From the NCBI GenBank assembly GCA_014885115.2, contig WKLE02002987.1, forward strand, positions 1 to 52,750: a stretch of DNA of 52,750 bases, written 5' to 3'. The translations under genes were made by a program, and so were the position numbers. The notes under the pieces were generated by a model that was not told where the DNA came from, did no database searches, and saw nothing but the letters and a program-made list of their open reading frames with translations. Below, one piece after another: positions 1-11,475 of this stretch (the stretch's first letter is position 1; each line of letters starts with the position of its first letter). The DNA comes from Asterionellopsis glacialis. Taxonomy: Eukaryota; Bacillariophyta; Plagiogrammaphyceae; Rhaphoneidales; Asterionellopsidaceae.

Positions 1-262
1 GGGTGGGGGGGGGGTCACGTTGCATAATTGGGGGGTGTCTCTAACACTAATTTTATTTTTTCAAGTTCTCGTCCGGTTGAGGTTAACACAAAGCAAGGAG
101 ATGAATTCGCGAACAAACCGAAAGAGGAAATTAATCGAAATCAGCGCTGCACAGAGATAGTACGATTCTTACTACTTTAGAAAGAGATGTTCTTTACAGA
201 AATATACTTTACGCATCGTTTGCTCCTCTCAGCTTTGTTTTTAAAAATAGCCATCTATTTTT

Positions 263-1339
263 TTATTCACCATCACTTAAAATAGATAAACTATGTTGTA
301 ATTGTTTTGTGTATCGATTCAAGGCTTGTACAATTTCTTCATCTTGATCTTGTCGTTGTGACACTTCATCTTTTAATTCTAATTCCAACTTTTGTAATTC
401 CGATTGAATTTTGGTTTGCCACAACAAAGTTTGTGTGGTATGTTCTGTTTTGGAATTTTCCAAATTTTGCTCCAATTTCTGTATTTCATCTTGTCGTGTT
501 TTGGTTTCTTCTTGTAATGTCGATTTGGTAAGTTGTTGATGCGATTCTAGCTGTTGTAAGAATCGACCTTCACGTACTAAGCGTTGTTTCTTTTCGACAT
601 CTACCGAATGTTGCAAGTCATGTAACATTTCTTGAAATTCCTTAGTCGTATAGGCAACTGATATAGCTTGTGTTTCTGATTCTTCTTCGAATTTACATTC
701 TAACTCTTGTAACCGCTGTTCTAAGGATTCGATCCGTGCCGATGTTGTTTGCGTTTGTTCTTTGACCAAATCAGCTAAACGTTGTTCCATATTGTATATT
801 TGTTCTTGTGATTTAAGTTCTAATTGATGTAAGGAATCTACACGACGTTTCACTTGTGCTGCCAAGGCTTGTTCTAATTTCGTAACACGTACACGTAATT
901 CAGCTACCGAATATTCTTCACGCTCCTTGCGAATCTATGTTTTTGAGTAGATGAAGTTTTGGTGTTTGTGTAGACAGGAGGAGAAAGAAAGGCAAGAAAC
1001 GATGAATAGTCGGCGAGTGTGAGTCTCGGCGATATCACTAGTAAAGTACGTACCCGCAATCAAATCAAAACAAGGAAAAAACAAACTTACTCGGGTACGT
1101 TCTTTCATTAATTCTTCAAAGGATGCACCTGTATCATCCGCAACAGCTAATGAAAGATTACTAGGTTTACGCTCATCATGGTCATTGTTGTTGTTGGTAA
1201 CATTATGATTAGCTTCCGCGGATGCTTCTTCTAAAGTTTCTTCTTCTTCAAAAAAGTGTTTCAGATCGTCATCCATAAAATTATCTTCCGCATTAGATGG
1301 AAATGAGTCATCCTTGCTGGTACTTTTCTGGTTAGTCAT
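263..1339 (-). CDS. SF-assemblin/beta-giardin-like coiled-coil protein, two exons
   Basis: Exon 1 is 1091-1339 and exon 2 is 263-934. The 156-bp intron has a GTAAGT donor and a TAG acceptor and joins in phase 0, giving 306 residues. The first 80 residues are acidic and Asn-rich. From about residue 80 to the end it is an almost unbroken heptad coiled coil rich in E, Q, K and R. The C-terminus, a short region ending in ILSDGE after an 'EIVQALNRYTKQLQ' stretch, resembles the end of SF-assemblins, the striated-fibre proteins of flagellar roots and basal bodies. The start is the only ATG upstream of the splice donor in frame. Without a search, another coiled-coil family remains possible. The 262 bp downstream to the window edge hold no gene, and the window opens with a G run. 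Confidence 0.7.
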
Positions 1340-1876
1340 GGTGGTAGTGGTAGGTGTCGTCGTCGCCTACAGAATGATCGCTGTCATTGTTGTGTCCACC
1401 TGTGGGTGTTTTGCTCGGTGGCGTTTTTCAGCTTGGTGCGGTTTCTTCCGTATGATAGCGCGCATACCCCAATCTCTCTCCTCACTCAGAGTGACGAGAA
1501 CAGTTTGAAAAGTTCAAATCACCCAAGCCGCACGTTACTACAGGAAGTGCAAACGACATGGTCAGTCCATCCACCCTGTCAATCCATCTTATTCTCAAGT
1601 CCATCAGTCGCAATCACATTATTTTTTGTGACTGCCCCCCCCCGGGGGGGTACTGATAGATGTGTGTGTTCCTCATTTTTTCTTCAGAACGCTTGTCTTC
1701 GTGCTTAGCATCAACACGACGCTGCGAACAGAATTCTCATGGATTGACTCAATCGTATTCCTTTTTGAAAACTTTACAACACTACGAAAGATATTTGCCA
1801 TCACCAACACTCAAAATCTGGGTTGGTGATTCTTGTCGAGAAGAATTACCTGGTAAACCTACGCGCAACTAACAAG
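1340..1876. other. Divergent intergenic region with a C9G7 block
   Basis: This 537-bp stretch separates the start codons of the coiled-coil protein (-) and the deubiquitinase (+) and must hold both promoters. Around 1635-1650 it has nine C followed by seven G, a self-complementary block. No convincing gene is present; short open frames here lack codon bias or recognisable domains. Confidence 0.6.
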
Positions 1877-3589
1877 ATGTCAGCAGCAGCAGCAGCAGCA
1901 GCAGTAACAATAGACATTAAAGGAATTGCAAATGTTTCAGGTGTATCTTGTCATGTAGCAAGTGCAATACAACTTTTATATCATAATATTTGTACAACCA
2001 CATCCAATGAACTTGGAACATGTTTGATGCAATTCTCAAAACTTGCAAATGACAATGATGATGATTATTCCATAAATAAGGAACAAGAATGTTCACTATA
2101 CTTTCTTCAACAATTGGGTACTGTATTGAAAGACTTATCTACTTTTACTAGCAATAGTAATGAAAGTCCGACAGCTGGACTAGTAGCAGGAGAGGCAGCT
2201 GTGGTTGATCCTACCAACTTTTATCAAGCCTTGGAAGAACATACATCAATTGATACATCCGAATTAGGTGATGCTGCTACAGCATTACGAATTATTCTAC
2301 AAACCACCAAACAATGTTTATTGGAACTTCAACAACAACAACAACAAGTTGATGATGACGATGAAAATATATCACCATGGCAATATTTGATATCGTTGTT
2401 GGATGTATATATCCTTGGAGGACAAGTACAACAAGAATTAGTTGGTTATAGTAGTAGGATAGATAATAGTAACGACAAGACTACTGCGATTGTTGGCAAA
2501 AAAGTAAAGACGAAATCCATGACATGTCCATTCCCAATACAAACAATAGAATCTCAAACACTATCTATGGCACTAACCAAGGCAACGATTGAACCTACAC
2601 ACATTCAAGGATACCAATGGGACCTAAAGGACAAAGATGATGATAACAATGACGTGGAAACAAAAACAACAACACAAAAAAGTATTAGATTTGTATCATT
2701 ACCACAATTATTTTTGATACATTTAATGAGATTCAATTATATTGATGGCAAAGTGAACGTATTGACCAATGAATTGGATATTCCAGAAACATTAGATATG
2801 GCCTCCTATTGTTCTTCTTCTAAAGCTCATGACGATGATTCTTTCTCGTGTACTCAAAATGGCAACGACGAAACGTGTGGCGGTGATGGTTGTTCTTGTT
2901 GTTTGCAATATGAACTGACAGGTGCCATTTTACACGTACAAGACAACGAGGATACGGAAGAGAAAGAAGGAGGAATAGGAGGAGAGAATGGACATTATGT
3001 AGCTTTAGTTCAACAGCAACAGCGGCAGAATGATAAAATGGATAGTGGAACTTTGAAGTCTCAGTGTCAATGGATTATGTTAGATGATAAAAATGTACAT
3101 CAATTCTCGACAAAATCACCATCGGATGTATTGAAGTTATTAAGTTGTCATCCACCTGACCATCAACAAAACACTACTACTCTTCACGAAGTAAGCATAT
3201 CATCTATTGAAAAACTTATGAAGAAAAAACACTACAGTAATATTGCACCAACTGTCTTGTCGTACAAACAATCATCATGTGGTTGTCATTGCAACCATAC
3301 AAGGAAAAATGAAAATACAACCAACTTTATTGAAAAATTTCAGCAATATGTAGCTTGGCGTCAGCGGCAAAAGATTGAGAATAAGAAAAAAAAGTTGTTG
3401 GAAGATCAGCATGATCAGAATCCTGAAAGCTTAGTCGGGAAGCGGTTACAGATAAGATGGTCAAAAGGTAAATTTTATGCTGGTATTGTAGCATCCTATA
3501 ACGCATCTACTGGTAGGCATTGCATCCATTACGATGATGGTGATGTAAAAGAATATACATTGAAAAAGAAAACAATCAAATGGGTCTAA
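1877..3589 (+). CDS. USP-type ubiquitin hydrolase with C-terminal Tudor-like domain
   Basis: An intronless 570-residue protein. Residues 16-34 match the cysteine box of peptidase family C19: Asn19, catalytic Cys25, then a helix ending IQLL. A 'SLPQLFLIHLMRFNY' strand lies at 274-288. The histidine box is GHYVAL with His373, and the third catalytic residue is probably Asp403 or Asp404 in WIMLDD. Residues about 518-565 (VGKRLQIRW..GKFYAG..YDDGDVKEY) form a Tudor/agenet-like module, a fold that often reads methylated histones. A Cys/His-rich loop (312-345) interrupts the USP fold. Polyalanine at 3-9 and polyglutamine near 152 come from trinucleotide runs. The start is the first ATG in frame; open frame runs 18 codons further upstream but has no ATG. 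The family role is removal of ubiquitin; the target is unknown. Confidence 0.75.
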   Translation: MSAAAAAAAVTIDIKGIANVSGVSCHVASAIQLLYHNICTTTSNELGTCLMQFSKLANDNDDDYSINKEQECSLYFLQQLGTVLKDLSTFTSNSNESPTAGLVAGEAAVVDPTNFYQALEEHTSIDTSELGDAATALRIILQTTKQCLLELQQQQQQVDDDDENISPWQYLISLLDVYILGGQVQQELVGYSSRIDNSNDKTTAIVGKKVKTKSMTCPFPIQTIESQTLSMALTKATIEPTHIQGYQWDLKDKDDDNNDVETKTTTQKSIRFVSLPQLFLIHLMRFNYIDGKVNVLTNELDIPETLDMASYCSSSKAHDDDSFSCTQNGNDETCGGDGCSCCLQYELTGAILHVQDNEDTEEKEGGIGGENGHYVALVQQQQRQNDKMDSGTLKSQCQWIMLDDKNVHQFSTKSPSDVLKLLSCHPPDHQQNTTTLHEVSISSIEKLMKKKHYSNIAPTVLSYKQSSCGCHCNHTRKNENTTNFIEKFQQYVAWRQRQKIENKKKKLLEDQHDQNPESLVGKRLQIRWSKGKFYAGIVASYNASTGRHCIHYDDGDVKEYTLKKKTIKWV

Positions 3590-6500
3590 AAATATACAGA
3601 GCAATGGTGCAAAGGCATTGGGGGGAAGCACTTTATGAATGGGGAAAAGCTAAGACCTTCCTTCTCAAGCATAGATTGCTTTATGGTTTAAAACAATATC
3701 TGCTGAACAGGTCAAACTTCGTGCTTTAGCAAATTTGGGTATCAATTGCAAAGAATCAGCCAAAGGTGTTAATTCTTTCCCCCGAAGGAATACCACTGTT
3801 ATATCATTTTAAAACCTCCTTGGGTTTTCACTATCAGTGTGTGCACCCAGTTATATATTCTTGGGTAGAAATAGGCGGCTTTTGTAGGAATGCACAGTTT
3901 TATTCATACACATTCAAGCCCACTCCCCGAAAGGTTGGCATCTGCTCTTTAGCTAGGTCCTAGAGTCAAAGATTAATGGTTTTCTCCAGCTCTTACCGAC
4001 CAAGATATTAAGAACAAACTGTAATCAAGTTCCTGGTGACAGACATCACTGCAACAGTCATCTAGTATGTTTTTTGTTGAGGTTTCTATTACGGCATTTG
4101 TAGCATCATCAAAGTTGTCTCTTTTGCTTCGTTCCTTGCTCATCACAATAAAAAAATATAGTGTGGACTGGACTGACATCATGTGGAACTTTTGCTGGAG
4201 ACGTTTGCTGGTAGACTATGTCCTTCAAACAAGACATGATTTTTAAAAGCAAGACTGGATCGGACAAGTGTGACACATGTTAACGACATGCTTTCTTGCA
4301 TTCGTAGGTCTACATTAGGTCATAATAAATTATTATATCAAATAATTTTCTCCGAGAATTATGTTGATAAGAAAAGGCTACGTGCGAATGAGTCTACGTG
4401 TACTTACCTCGTGCGTCGTACCAGGTATCAGATAAATGAAATTCCATGCCCTATGAAAAGTTGTGGTTTACTTCATTGGCAATCAAAGGTTCTAGACCTT
4501 TTTAAAACTGTTGCAGAAGGTACTTTGATAGTACTGAAACAAATTATAACAAATGTTGTCCACGTGTAGTTAGTCCGCCTTTATGAGACTTCAAACTGAT
4601 ACTCGACAATCTGTGTATACTCTCTCTTCTCTCTCATTACTGGGGCAGGTACAGTGTCGCATGTTCTCGTCTGTCCCTTTCTTGCGGAAAACAACTCAGC
4701 TTAATAGAGAAAAGCGGGGAAATTGTGACGAACAGTATTTTATTTGGTTGAGATATTTCACACATAAACACTACTAGGGCTATATAAAATTGGACAAAAA
4801 CCAGTGGTGCAGATGCGGCAGAAAGGAACGCTAGTATGACTACGTACAGTAAATCAAAATAATATTAGTATATTTATCGTATTCATCATAGCATTTTCAG
4901 AGGAAGCCTATTAATTATCAAACTATACACTAGAATATTTAAGAAGTTCGGGTTTTTATGCTAAACTCCGGAACATCATGATTTGTGTGATATTTTGATT
5001 CGTCAGCATCGGCAGATTCTGACTGTACCAAATAATCCAGAACCGTGTATTTTAGTATTTTAAATATTTTAAATTTGTTTATGATCTTTCGGACAATCTA
5101 GAGCTAAAATACAGCGCACCGGTACTGCACATTTTTCGGAATTTTTTTGGAAAACGAGGTTTTACTCCGAAAATGTCGTCATGCCACGAAATATGTAGTG
5201 AGTACCGTTACGTATCTGACGTGTTGGTTGGGGTCTACCGGTTTAAACTTAGGAGTACCGCGGGGTGAGTTATTGAGCGAGATCATTATCGAGATTTTTA
5301 GAAACTCCGATCTTTATGTACTTCGGCCTGGGTACCGGATAATGGCAGATGGGTCCGTCTTATTTCGGCAGTAGCTGGCAAGTATTGATCGGAAAAGGCG
5401 TTTTTAAGAGTACCTCTATGAACACTATTTTCATACAGTTAATAGGGAGAAAAACTAGTCCAATTATTTTGATTTATATAGTACAAAAAGAGAAAGTCTG
5501 CTGTTTCTGCCAAGATTAAAAAATATCTCCAATAGGAATTTCGCTCGTGATTTCGGTGAAAATAGAATTTTCATATCCATAGTAATGGTTGGCATATTTT
5601 ATGAAAACAACCTCATTATTGAGCTCTTTGAAGTTTGTTTAAGTGATTTTCCTCCGGGCACGGGAATACATCTAATACAAGATCATCGTATAACCTATCA
5701 AATGTATATTCTGTCATAGGCTTGGTGTGACATCGGACATTTCTTGTCGGAATAATCGCAGATCAAAACAATATATTTATACTGCTTTTTGATTTCTTCG
5801 CGAACACACATTCTCCGATTGTCCGAGCTATCAAAACTTGGCCCCTGTGAAGTTTAGAGTGTATTTTTTTTCATGCTAAAATCACATAACCCTTCCATAA
5901 AATTGTATAGACAAAATAGTTTTGAAATTGTTACTTTTCATTTTTTCTAGGACACTCTTAAAGGGCGCTTTTTTTAATTTCCCGGACTTATCTATCATTT
6001 AAGGCGTGTCGTAGTTCTGTCGTATCACATGTCTTACAACTTCCTAAATATAGCTACCTACATAGGTAGATACTCCGCCTGAGCAACATGACTGCAATCG
6101 TTCCAAATCTAGGTTTGTAGACATAACAAATACCTGGTACTGAGGTAAAGGTACAGTTGTACCTTTAAATACCAGTTCTTCGTAGTTCTAGCAATGTAGT
6201 CTTAGTCCTGTACAGAAATTACTACATATATATAGTATCTAGTCTTCAGTCATACCTTTTCAAGTATCGATATTGATTCGAACTTACTAGCCAGACATCA
6301 GCCCCCAGGAAGCTACTATCTACAGTAGTTTCTTGTTTGTTCCCCTGCTAGAAGAAAATATTTTTTTTTGTTCCTTCTAAACCGGTACTGGTTCTCAAAA
6401 CCAGTGTTTTTCCCAGTTCGCAGAGTCGTAGTTCAACAGCGACACAACAGATCTGACTGGGTATATTTGAATTAATCCGTCCTTTAGTTCACATCGACGG

Positions 6501-6679
6501 TCACATTCTCTTCTTCAGTTGACCACAAGGCAAGTGAGGGAGAACGAATTTTGAATTAATCCGATCATCGATTCGCATATTCTCTTCCTCTTTGAGCGGT
6601 TGAAACAAGAACCCTTTGAAATCTCCAAAATATATCTCTTCATCTTTTCTTCCTCACATAAAATAATAATAGTTGCACC
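3590..6679. other. 3.1-kb region without a recognisable gene
   Basis: The open frames here are 60-100 codons, overlap on several frames and show no domain I recognise. The region contains one copy of the palindromic TACCTGGTA motif at 6131-6140. A hairpin with a 9-bp perfect stem and 4-nt loop lies just beyond it at 6146-6167. Several AT-rich runs are present. It may hold decayed mobile DNA or a non-coding transcript, but nothing supports either directly. Confidence 0.5.
6146..6167. repeat. Perfect hairpin, 9-bp stem
   Basis: TAAAGGTAC, loop AGTT, then GTACCTTTA. It lies 6 bp after a TACCTGGTAC motif and shares its GGTAC core, so both may derive from the same palindromic element. Confidence 0.5.
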
Positions 6680-7645
6680 ATGCTAGTCAACACCTCCAAC
6701 TGCAACAATATTCGTAGTGCACCTACTGACATTGTTTCTCTATCACCATCATCGGCTTCAACGTCAGCATCAGCATCGGGACGCCTGACTGGTTTAGCTG
6801 CCACGATTGCTTCCAAATTTAGGTTATTTTCATCATCTAATTCTTCCAGAGATAAATTCTCAATGAAGAATATTGAAAGAACTCGTCAAGATGTAATCCG
6901 AAATCAAATGGTTGACATCATGTAAGTTCATTTTTTTTCATCGATTAAAGTTTTATGACTTTGCGTATAGAGTTTGAGTGTTTTTCTTTAAAGCTTGATA
7001 CTAATATGTCCCTCATCACCTTTCGACTAAATAATAATGAACAACAGTGCAATGCGTCTTGAACAAGGTACTTCAAAAAATGACAGAGATTTTTACACGC
7101 CGACTGATTCTTCGTCTAGTATTAATAATGAAGAGCTTGCAAAGGCATTAGAAAATCATTTGTACAGACGTGCACCTAACTTCAAGGCTTATGCTGATAA
7201 GTCAACGCTCAACTCTCGTTTACGTGTGCTAACATTAGCTGTATTACGAAGAAGGTTGAAGAATAAGTCCAAAACTACTCCTAAGACTATGGGTGAAAAT
7301 CGTCTCATTGCGATTAAAAAAAGTGTAGGTGATACTGAAAAGTATTCCAAGATATGTCAGTTGGCCAATAAAGTTCGATCATTACGATTGCAACACTGTG
7401 CCACGGCGTGTGGTTCATGTCAAAAGACAGGAGGTGTTTGTCCATTGGCATCCGCCCAATCAGAACGATTTGTTCAAGCGGGAAGTAAAATCCCTCCTCC
7501 TGTACGTAATTTATTTTTTGACACGCCACTCTTGGTAGCTTTGGAAAAAACACCCTTGGACCGTATCTCTGAATTCGATTGGGATGAATCCATGAAGAAT
7601 ACAGAACAAATCATAGAAACCTATCAAGAATGGTTATCTGTATAA
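6680..7645 (+). CDS. Unknown two-exon protein with possible KIX-like segment
   Basis: Exon 1 is 6680-6921 and exon 2 is 7048-7645. The 126-bp intron (GTAAGT...CAG) is in phase 2 and replaces an in-frame stop just after the donor, giving 279 residues. The N-terminal 60 residues are Ser-rich. A segment after the junction (ELAKALENHLYRRAP, then YADKSTLNSRL) resembles the LYR-AP..Y.D.STL..RL pattern of KIX-like domains seen in many algal proteins; this match is from memory and moderate. Further on there is a cysteine cluster, CATACGSCQKTGGVC. The C-terminus is acidic with EFDWDES. No catalytic motif is visible. A KIX-like domain would suggest binding a transcription factor in the nucleus, which is inference only. 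Confidence 0.65.
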
Positions 7646-8784
7646 AGGCAGTACTATTTTGATTTGATCAGATCATATCTCATTAATCAATGGTGTACAA
7701 CAATAACTTTCATTTTTGAATACCACATATGTAGAAATTACAACCAAGGTGTCGGTGGACTAGACGGACTCGAGTCAAGTAGGAAGCACTTTGGCAGTAT
7801 CTATGCTCAACTTCCTGAAAAGTACAAATGTCTCAATGCTTATCTTGTACAGCATTTTTTGACAGAATCTCTACCTCTAACTCTTTCTCAAAAAACAGAG
7901 AAAAGAAGAGAGTACTCACTCTGACTGCATGTCCCACTCTTTTAAAAGAATGTCTATTGAATGTTTACATTTTTAAAATTCCATACTAACTCTAGCTAAT
8001 TGAAAGACATCATTATCACCAACCAATCCAGTACTTTATATGTTTTTTTCCTCTCCTCGAGGGAGCACGCCACCTAAAAATCCATTTTATTTGAGACATG
8101 GTTTATTCGGACTTGGCCTATTTAGAGAAGAGCTCTTTCGTGTACCGGGAAGCCTCATTCATTCGTATCAAAAAACTCTTGTAAGCTGTTGGACCTCTAT
8201 TTTTTTCATGGCTGCACCATGGGTGTACTTATTAGACATACCATCTGACTAGGTCATGTTTTCGTTCAAGCTTTTACGGTGCACGATTTCAGAGTATGGT
8301 ACCAACCATGCCTTTCACCCATGCTTTTCCTGTCCTGGCTGTATTTTGTTCTGTTTTGCGTTTTCTTGGTGTGAGGCTCAAGAGCGTACTTTAGGTCTTT
8401 TTTTCACCTCTCAACTACTTTAAAAAAATCTGAGTTTCTAGAAGCGGAGAGAAATAAGTTAGAGCATTATTTACTTACTTTTCCTAATTGCATAGATATT
8501 TTTCTTGATTGTGCTTCCAGAAAGTATAGGTCTCTAGCTAGTAGAGACAATAAGTGTGGTAGGATTTGTGATCAGTTTTTTTTTGCCGCCCTCTAGATAT
8601 GGTTAGAGATAGATTGTACAAGACTACGGTACGAGTACTGTACATATTAAATATATTGTATTTTAAAATTTTAGCTAACAATAGCGAGCCGAGACTCGCG
8701 CTCTATCGAAAGAGTGATGCCTGAACATATTATTATTATGAACCATAAGGTATCTTTGCCAAGAGAACACAATATTTTGAAACG
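7646..8784. other. Intergenic region, no gene seen
   Basis: 1.1 kb between two genes on the same strand. It contains poly-T runs and a few short open frames of 70-86 codons with no recognisable domain. It should hold the terminator of the upstream gene and the promoter of the downstream one. No distinct promoter element could be picked out. Confidence 0.5.
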
Positions 8785-10002
8785 ATGATCCGTGCAAAGC
8801 CGTCGACACTTCTTTTGCGTAGGCATTTGTATTGCAGACGGAAGGAGGTGTCATTGGGAGCAGCAACATCCAAATGTTTCAACGGGAAAAGGAGGATTCA
8901 AACGAAAAGTAAAAAGCAAACACCGCCATCATGGCCAGTGCGCTTTGCGATCAATGGCAGCAGCAGTAGTCATCACTTTCACTACTATCATTCCGTGTTT
9001 CCTACCGCCACACATGACAAATCATTGCGTATGCTTTCGTCGTCTCCTCCAAATAAGACAAGCACGGGATGGGAACAATTTACATTCAAATGGAATACAA
9101 CACTTTCTAAAAACCCTCAAGAGGTAATTGCTGTATTTTTAGCTGCTCAAAGTACGACATGGCTTACATTGTATACCACCATGATAAGTTGCGGTGTATT
9201 ATTTCCACCTGAAGTAGCACTGGGGTGGATGATTGGTCGCATGACCAAAAAAGTACGACAACCCATAAATTTAATTTTAGCCACCGGTATCGTCCGTATC
9301 GTCCCATCAATAACAGATTTAAAGGTATCACCACTTATAACAGGTATTGCAACAGATCCAACAACACAAAAACAAATTGCGGAACACACACAACACATGA
9401 AAGAACAAATTCCACCCAATATATACAATGCTATATCAAAGGGCATTACATGGATACAGGGTCCTATTGATCAATATGGATTAGCATTTTATTTATCTGG
9501 TAAAGTATCTTTTCTAATGACGATGGGAGCTACCAGTATAGCCATGAGATACGGTATGAACATTGAAGGTACGCTTTCATATTGGAACGTCGATCCTTCC
9601 TTGGGTGAAGCTGTAGGTACAGTTGCTGGCTCATCTGCCTTGAATGCATTGCTAGTACCTGTACATTTTGGTGCGGTCGTTTATGGAATTCAAGGTATGG
9701 ACATGATGGCTCATAAATTGTACCCACATGCTCCAGATACATGGCGTGAAGAATATTACCAGCAACAACAACATAAGTCGGCTGGAAGTGGTGAACATAA
9801 CCAGGATACAAATTCAGGAGAACGTGAATATATCGAAAATGGTATCATGAAGGCTATTGGGATGGTTCTTTTAGTATACAGTCTTGGTGTATCAATGTAT
9901 GTACTACGGTTGATGAGCAAAAGCGACAAGGGTAACGACGACATAGATACGAAAAAGAATAGCACTGATGAGAAAGCAGTCCATGGAGAAATAGGAAACT
10001 AA
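8785..10002 (+). CDS. FAM210/DUF1279-like mitochondrial membrane protein
   Basis: An intronless 405-residue protein. The N-terminus carries Arg and Lys but no Asp or Glu for the first 20 residues, as expected for a mitochondrial presequence. Residues about 110-150 are hydrophobic with an amphipathic stretch. Residues about 225-300 (PIDQYGLAFYLSGKVSFLMTM, then RYGMNIEGT, then GTVAGSSALNALLVPVHF) match the pattern of the DUF1279 domain of FAM210 proteins. Those are mitochondrial inner-membrane proteins linked in animals to mitochondrial translation. A transmembrane helix lies at about 353-376, followed by a charged tail. The family match is by pattern only; a diatom-specific membrane protein is the alternative. 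Confidence 0.7.
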   Translation: MIRAKPSTLLLRRHLYCRRKEVSLGAATSKCFNGKRRIQTKSKKQTPPSWPVRFAINGSSSSHHFHYYHSVFPTATHDKSLRMLSSSPPNKTSTGWEQFTFKWNTTLSKNPQEVIAVFLAAQSTTWLTLYTTMISCGVLFPPEVALGWMIGRMTKKVRQPINLILATGIVRIVPSITDLKVSPLITGIATDPTTQKQIAEHTQHMKEQIPPNIYNAISKGITWIQGPIDQYGLAFYLSGKVSFLMTMGATSIAMRYGMNIEGTLSYWNVDPSLGEAVGTVAGSSALNALLVPVHFGAVVYGIQGMDMMAHKLYPHAPDTWREEYYQQQQHKSAGSGEHNQDTNSGEREYIENGIMKAIGMVLLVYSLGVSMYVLRLMSKSDKGNDDIDTKKNSTDEKAVHGEIGN

Positions 10003-10320
10003 ACATGGAAAATTTTTAGTTCTGTACCCATTGCTTGCATTGCACTGAAGATAATAATGGCTACTTTGTCTTCACTGTATCTGCGATAGTCTATTGTCAT
10101 CCTCTTACCAATGCTGCGTTCGGCTTTCAACTCATAATGTCCCTGCTATTGACGACTTTGCTATACAAAAATAAAGTTAGGATTCGACTCACCTTGTAAC
10201 ACAGTTGCTCATAAGGTCCTCCATTTGATTCATACAAAAATGAATGCACGGAAGAATATCTGTGATATCAGAATCATATTATATTGTATTTAAAAGGTAA
10301 TCGAATGCTATTTTTAGTGT
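10003..10320. other. Convergent intergenic region
   Basis: 318 bp between the stop codons of two convergent genes; it holds both 3' ends. AATAAA-like strings occur (for example AAATAAAG near 10170), but no other feature is seen. Confidence 0.5.
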
Positions 10321-11475
10321 TTATGCTGATTTCACCTTTTGTTCTTCTGGACTAATGGTAGCATTTTTCACATTTACTAGCATCTTACCAATATGTCCAC
10401 CTGAAAATAACTTATGAAGTGCTGAGGGGAACGTCTCAATGCCATCCTCAATTTGTTCGATCATTCTAACTTTACCTCTCATGTGTAACCACCACATTCC
10501 ACCCAAAGCGAATATGATTTTATACATGTATTGGATCACATTAAATCCTTTCATTTCAGCACCACGTTCTGCTAGTTTCAAATAGTTGCTAGGACCTTGA
10601 ACAAGTCCCTTATTTAAATTACCTGAATATTGAGATATAGCCCCACAAATAACAATACGGCCCTTGGGATTAATTTTATTCAACAAAGCATCTAACGTGG
10701 CACCACCAACATTATCATACACAAAGTCAATCCCATCAGGACAACATTCATCAAGTTGTTCTTCTAACGTTTGTTCGGTACTTTTGTAATCTACCACACC
10801 ATCTAAATTTAAGGTATTCAATAAAAATGCTTTCTTTGTGGGTCCACCAGCTACTCCAATAACTTTGGCTCCAGTTGATTTGGCTAGTTGAGCAGCAATG
10901 GAACCAACAGCACCAGCGGCAGCCGTCACAACAACAGTATCACCCTTGCGTGGTGATTTTGAAGCAACATAAAATATACCAGTATAGGCTGTTAGTCCTG
11001 ATGTTAAACCCATCAATCCTAATCCAGAATTAGGTTTCATGAAAGGGAATGTGATGAATGGAAACGTTTGATTTGCTTTCACTGTGGAATATCGTTGTGC
11101 ACCTAATGCACCTGTCACTTTCGATCCTACCTTGTACTTTTTGCTGGCACCTTTTCCAACATGAATAATTGTACCATATCCCAAGGCTGTGATGGTATCT
11201 CCAATTTGAAGGGAGCCGTGGTATGCCTCTTCGTCTAATTGTGTCCGGATAAATGCATCAACTGACAACGTAGTATTTTCTACAACAACTTCATCATCTT
11301 GGATTTCAGTAACATTGATGGATTCTTCTACCAATTCTACATCCTTGGTGGGATCAAACATACCCTGAGGTCTGCGTTTTAAAATCCATTTTTGATTCGT
11401 CAAGATGATCGGTTCTTTCGAAGAGGAAGAATGATCAGTTGTTGGTGTTGTTGTTCCCTTGGTTGGTGCACACAT
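10321..11475 (-). CDS. NADPH-dependent MDR reductase (prostaglandin reductase/CurA-like)
   Basis: An intronless 384-residue member of the medium-chain dehydrogenase/reductase superfamily without the zinc-ligand motifs of alcohol dehydrogenases. After an N-terminal Thr/Ser tail come the catalytic-domain pieces. The nucleotide-binding motif is AAAGAVGSIAAQLAK, followed by VIGVAGGPTKK, where the Lys residues suit NADPH. YDNVGG and GRIVICGAISQYSG are hallmarks of the leukotriene B4 dehydrogenase / alkenal double-bond reductase group. These enzymes reduce the C=C bond of alpha,beta-unsaturated carbonyls. No targeting peptide is obvious, so it is probably cytosolic. The start is the first ATG and lies within 40 codons of the conserved region. 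Confidence 0.85.
   Translation of the reverse strand: MCAPTKGTTTPTTDHSSSSKEPIILTNQKWILKRRPQGMFDPTKDVELVEESINVTEIQDDEVVVENTTLSVDAFIRTQLDEEAYHGSLQIGDTITALGYGTIIHVGKGASKKYKVGSKVTGALGAQRYSTVKANQTFPFITFPFMKPNSGLGLMGLTSGLTAYTGIFYVASKSPRKGDTVVVTAAAGAVGSIAAQLAKSTGAKVIGVAGGPTKKAFLLNTLNLDGVVDYKSTEQTLEEQLDECCPDGIDFVYDNVGGATLDALLNKINPKGRIVICGAISQYSGNLNKGLVQGPSNYLKLAERGAEMKGFNVIQYMYKIIFALGGMWWLHMRGKVRMIEQIEDGIETFPSALHKLFSGGHIGKMLVNVKNATISPEEQKVKSA

Noticed and set aside
935..1090. Continuation of exon 1 of the coiled-coil protein into the following sequence
   Set aside because: It loses coiled-coil character after a GTAAGT donor and hits a stop; splicing to 934 restores the heptads.
4270..4569. 99-codon open frame in the 3.6-6.7 kb region
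   Set aside because: No domain, no codon bias, no splice partners, and competing frames nearby; likely chance.
5147..5374. 75-codon open frame
   Set aside because: It starts at TTG rather than ATG and has no recognisable feature.
10178..10200. GGATTCGACTCACC resembling a tRNA T-arm box
   Set aside because: No matching D-arm, anticodon stem or acceptor stem around it.
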